Positions 60,341 to 64,000 of a DNA stretch of 64,000 nucleotides are shown here, in pieces. The DNA lies in the NCBI GenBank assembly GCA_016808115.1, contig JAEQBH010002187.1, positions 248,001 to 312,000 on the forward strand, in the 5' to 3' direction. Under the pieces are notes generated by a model. The model was not told the DNA's origin, did not search any database, and was given only the letters and a program-made list of their open reading frames with translations. The DNA comes from Tetrastigma voinierianum. Its lineage: Eukaryota > Streptophyta > Magnoliopsida > Vitales > Vitaceae. The position numbers were made by a program, and so were the translations under genes. How positions within the stretch are numbered: position 1 is the stretch's first letter; each line of letters opens with the position of its first letter.

Positions 60341-61260
60341 AAATTGATTTAAATTTGAAATTTGGAAATTTGGAAGTTTGAAATTGAAGTTTGAAAATTG
60401 GGAATTTTGAATTAGGATCATGGAAATTGGATTTTGAAATTAAGAACTTGAATTTTATAAATTTGAGATTTTGAATTTAAAAATTGGGAGACTTGAATTT
60501 TGAAATTATAACTCTTGGATTTTAAAATTGAGGAATTGTAATTTTGAAATTTTGAAATTGAAAACTTGAAATTTTGAAATTGGAAATTATGTGACTTTGA
60601 AATTTGAAATTATGGCACTTGAATTTTGAATTGAAAATTTTTAATTTTGAAATTTGAGATTTTGGAAATTTCAGTTGGAAATTGGGTGACTTGAATTTTA
60701 AATTGGAAACTTGAAATTTTGAAATTTGAAATTGAGGGACTTGAATTTTGAAATTATAGAACTTGAATTTTGAAATTGAGAATTGGTAATTTGGGAATTG
60801 CAAACTTGAAAAATTGAAATTAGAAATTAAGGGACTTGAATTTTGAAATTATGACACTTGAATTTTGAAATTGGGGATTGGTAATTTGGGAATTGGAAAC
60901 TTGAAATTTTGAAATTTGAAATTTGAGGAGTTGAATTTTGAAATTAGGACACTTGATTTTTTTTAAATTGGAAACTTGAAAATTAAAAATTAAAAATTAA
61001 AAATTGAAATACTTGAATTTTGAAATTATGGCCCTTGAATTTTGAAATTAGGATAGGTAATTTTAAAATTGGAAACTTGAAAAATTGAGTTAGAAATCGG
61101 GGAAGTTGAATTTTGAAATTAGGCCACTTGATTTTTTAAATTTGAAACTTGAAAAATTGAAATTATGAATTTAAGGATTTGAATTTTGAAATTATGGTAC
61201 TTGAATTTTGGAATTGGGAATTTATAGTTTTGAAATTAGAAATTTGAATAAATTAAGGAT
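60341..61260. repeat. GAAATTT/CTTGAATTTTGAAATT minisatellite
   Basis: Roughly 0.9 kb built from variants of 'acttgaattttgaaatt', 'ggaaacttgaaattttgaaa' and 'gggaattggtaatttggg'. A higher-order period of about 98 bp is visible where the blocks starting near 60,734 and 60,832 align. The 93-codon minus frame at 60,803-60,522 is only a translation of this repeat. Confidence 0.9.
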
Positions 61261-61499
61261 AGGTAATGATTCACAAATTAAGTAAAATGAATCAAGTTAT
61301 TGAATAAAAAGCATCAACAATCAATCTAATTAAAAAATAAAAAAATAAAAAAAAGCAACAATATACTCACAATAAAAATAAAACAAATAATAATATATTT
61401 AAATGAATAATTAAAGAAAACAATAAGTTAAATAGATGTACAATTCAATTAATTAAACAATAAAATAACTATAAAAAAATAAAAAGATTTTACATTAAA
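61261..61499. other. A-rich spacer
   Basis: A-rich DNA with aataaa words; no gene or repeat family recognised. Confidence 0.5.
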
Positions 61500-61883
61500 A
61501 GAAAAATTGAGAAACTACTTAGTAGAGGCGGCTCATGGTAAGTCGCCTCTAAGACGAAGCTATTTAATTTGGGATAAACCTCCCAAAATTGGAACATCTA
61601 AATCCAAATTATTAAAACTTTTAAACTATGAGAGTTTTGAGTCTTTTTTTTTTTTTTTTTTTAATGAGATGGTTCATCATCTCTTAAAATAAATAAAAAT
61701 TTATAAACAAGTTTGAGCCTTCAATTAGAGGCCCATTATCCTAAAAAATTTATCCCTCATTGGAGTCTCTACCTTTTATAGTCAAGGGAGACCTCTCTCC
61801 CTCTCTCACTTTCCAATGTGGGATTCAAAATATCTCACAAAGGAAAAAAAATTCATCCAAAGAACAAAACTTGGGGGTCTACA
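61500..61883 (-). repeat. LTR-like block H with TATA box
   Basis: On the minus strand it begins TGTAGACCCCCAAG at 61,883. Next are ATCCCACATTGGAAAG (61,825-61,810), a CT/GA-rich run and CTATAAAAGG (61,781-61,772), the arrangement seen in promoters of many plant LTR elements. A 16- to 18-base T-run lies at 61,644-61,661. The distal end, near an AGAGGCGG inverted repeat, is not defined. Confidence 0.45.
61523..61551. repeat. TAGAGGCG inverted repeat
   Basis: Perfect 8-bp arms TAGAGGCG / CGCCTCTA with a 13-nt loop. AGAGGCGG-type words are frequent near the ends of plant CACTA-like transposons, but no CACTA terminus was found. Confidence 0.55.
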
Positions 61884-62331
61884 CATATATATTTTTATTT
61901 TAAAGTTAAAAAGATATGATTTTTTTCAAAAAATAATTAAATATAAATGATAATAATGAAGCCACGCTATTTTATAAATTAAATATAACTAAATTATGAG
62001 TATATTTAAATATTATTATTATTTAAATTAGTTTAATAATAAAATATTATTATTTTAAAATAAATAACAAAAATTATACCTTTATTTCTTTTATGTTTTT
62101 TTTTCCAATCCGTATTTTCATAAAAAAGTTATGAAAATAAAATATTTTATTATTAGATCATTGAGATGCATTTTGTAAAAATATATTTAATTCTATATAT
62201 AACAAAATTTATATTATTTATATTCCAAAAATTAAATAATTTAAATAGAAAAGATACATTAATGTTTGAAAATAAAATATAAAATATTGTTTATATATCT
62301 TTCTATCCTTATTTATTTTTAAATAAGTAAT
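61884..62331. other. AT-rich spacer
   Basis: Very AT-rich (long A/T words, several aaaatatt), no gene seen. Confidence 0.5.
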
Positions 62332-62339
62332 AAAATATT

Positions 62340-62507
62340 TTCCACATATCTAGTTCAATTGGTAGAGGCATTTTGACATCTAGGAAGAGGAAAGGTCCCA
62401 AGTTGGAGATCTTGCAGGGAGGGGAGAGGTCCAAGGGCTAAGTTGGACTTCTTGTATGAACAGTTTACTATATTGTAACAAAATGTCTAATTATAAAAAA
62501 AAAAAAC
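62340..62507 (+). mobile_element. tRNA-derived SINE
   Basis: A 168-bp unit with a tRNA-like head. Box A is TAGTTCAATTGG (62,351-62,362) followed by 'tagaggc'; box B is GGTCCCAAGTT (62,394-62,404), 43 bp apart as in tRNA. The body contains a partial internal duplication ('aggtcc.aag', 'gttgga', 'cttg'), and the 3' end is an A-run at 62,495-62,506. The flanks share aaaatatt (62,332-62,339 and 62,508-62,515), a likely target duplication, though the surroundings are AT-rich. SINEs are transcribed by RNA polymerase III and mobilised by LINE enzymes. Confidence 0.7.
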
Positions 62508-62515
62508 AAAATATT

Positions 62516-63187
<672 letters not shown>

Positions 63188-63757
63188 TGTTAGTACCGTG
63201 ACCTTTAGGCTTACACCCACTACTCAATAGGCCCAGCGCCCGCGCTGGCCCACCGTCTGACCCACATTATGAAGTAGCCCAAGCTAGCCTGTCATATTAA
63301 AACCATGTGGGAACTATCCAGACAGGAGTCTTAAATCCCGTCTGGATCCTGAGTCCCCTAATCGAAGTTCGTTATGGATAAATACATTGAGGCGGAAAAT
63401 ACGCAAAAGGTATTTATCCACGGATTTCCTAGTTTCCAAATCCATTATTTCTCAAAAGGATAATCTTTGATAAGGAAAAACAAATTTTATCTCGTATTTC
63501 TTAAAAGGGTGATCCTTGATAAGGAAAAACATATTTTATTCCTAAAATAAGAATGGAGATTTGGGAACCAAGCCCTATAAATTGGGAAGATCCCCACGAA
63601 GTGAAGGTATGCAATTCCAATTGTCTCAACCTCTTTCTTCTTCCTCTCCATGTTTCTTTGACTTAATCTATCGGAGCGTTGGCCGTCACGGATCGCCCTT
63701 TTTGCGAGGTTCACCTTTATTACTGCGTGCAAAGTCGACAGACAAATTGGTAACTTC
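63188..63757 (+). repeat. LTR of a Tat-like Ty3/gypsy element
   Basis: TGTTAGTACC start, TATAAAT box at 63,576-63,582, 'gaaggtatgcaattcc' downstream of it, and 'gacttaatctatcggagcg' followed by 'ttggccgtcacgg'. I associate this arrangement with LTRs of the plant Tat lineage (family knowledge, not a search). A 49-bp direct repeat ('ataaggaaaaaca.attttat') lies at about 63,448-63,540. A primer site follows. The right boundary is approximate; the partner LTR is outside the window. Confidence 0.65.
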
Positions 63758-63760
63758 TGA

Positions 63761-63779
63761 TTGGGCGCCATGCGCTGGG
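63761..63779 (+). other. TGGCGCC-type primer binding site
   Basis: TTGGGCGCCATGCGCTGGG lies just after the LTR; TGGCGCC-type sites differ from the tRNA-Met sites of A-D and are typical of Tat/Athila-like elements. Confidence 0.65.
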
Positions 63780-63893
63780 AAATGTCGAACAAAGTCTCGA
63801 GACAATTGGCAAGAGCTTGGCTCCAACGAACATCTAGTAGCCCTTAAATGCGCTGGGTATGTCGATCCCCATTCTACATCTTATTCGTCAGAA

Positions 63894-64000
63894 ATGTCTG
63901 CTAATGTCAAGCAACCCAATGAACCAATCAAAAGAAGATCAATTCCTCCATTGGCGTTAGGACACAGAAAGAAAGCAAGAGGAACAAGCAAGAAAGATGA
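63894..64000 (+). CDS. 5' end of a possible gag open frame (cut by window edge)
   Basis: ATG at 63,894 opens a frame that is still open after 35 codons at the window edge, beginning MSANVKQPNEPIKRRS and rich in Lys/Arg (HRKKARGTSKKD). Its place ~115 bp after a primer site fits the start of gag. No domain is visible in so short a piece; a chance frame is possible. Confidence 0.35.
   Translation, partial: MSANVKQPNEPIKRRSIPPLALGHRKKARGTSKKD

Noticed and set aside
60522..60803. 93-codon minus frame rich in Phe-Gln-Ile-Ser-Lys repeats
   Set aside because: It is a direct translation of the GAAATTT minisatellite; the residue pattern follows the DNA repeat.

Overview
The window looks like an intergenic, heterochromatin-type stretch of a flowering-plant nuclear genome. 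It is built almost entirely from nested, decayed retrotransposons. The evidence is plant-type Ty3/gypsy chromoviruses with very long LTRs (about 2.4-3.3 kb), tRNA-Met-type primer sites, a Ty1/copia element, a hAT-type MITE, tRNA-derived SINE-like pieces and AT microsatellites. I cannot name the species. I found no intact host gene, no rRNA or functional tRNA gene, no CRISPR array and no bacterial-style operon. Almost every open frame is a fragment of retroelement gag or pol, or an accident of low-complexity DNA.

Layout. (1) 1-~18,635: chromovirus 'A', + strand. Its 5' LTR is cut by the left window edge and split by a complete minus-strand copia element (281-6779). The resumed LTR carries a 276-bp hAT-like MITE (9204-9479). 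Gag, protease, RT/RNase H and integrase/chromodomain remnants follow (10,090-15,325). They are interrupted by an LTR-like insertion (~12,990-14,260) and closed by the 3' LTR (15,344-~18,635). (2) ~18,640-20,570: minus-strand solo-LTR-like block 'E' rich in tandem repeats. (3) 20,571-24,898, 28,021-28,283 and 57,434-58,133: pieces of an older sequence 'X' that I could not identify, into which LTR-like block 'F' (24,899-~28,020) and element D inserted.

(4) 28,284-57,433: chromovirus 'D', minus strand, flanked by gcgat/gtgat. Element 'C' (29,524-38,486, + strand, exact TSD tttaa) sits inside D's left LTR. Element 'B' (44,720-54,195, + strand, exact TSD tggtt) sits inside D's gag. B and C therefore inserted after D. 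(5) 58,224-60,046: minus-strand solo LTR 'G', related to A and D. It is followed by a roughly 0.9-kb GAAATTT-type minisatellite, a short LTR-like block 'H' with a TATA box, a SINE with poly-A tail, and a large AT microsatellite. (6) 62,897-64,000: four degenerate repeats ending in ACGT cores ahead of a TATA box, then the start of another LTR element with a TGGCGCC-type (Tat-like) primer site and an open frame running off the window.

No pathway is encoded here. The elements interact only through insertion history. LTR heads fall into three groups: A/D/G, B/E/F and C. All of them except H and the edge element have a 5'-splice-donor-like GTAAG/GTATG/GTAGG site 410-645 bp from the LTR start, after a purine-rich stretch. 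That, the unidentified X sequence, the ACGT repeat array and the decayed but apparently recently mobilised element C are the observations I consider most worth checking.
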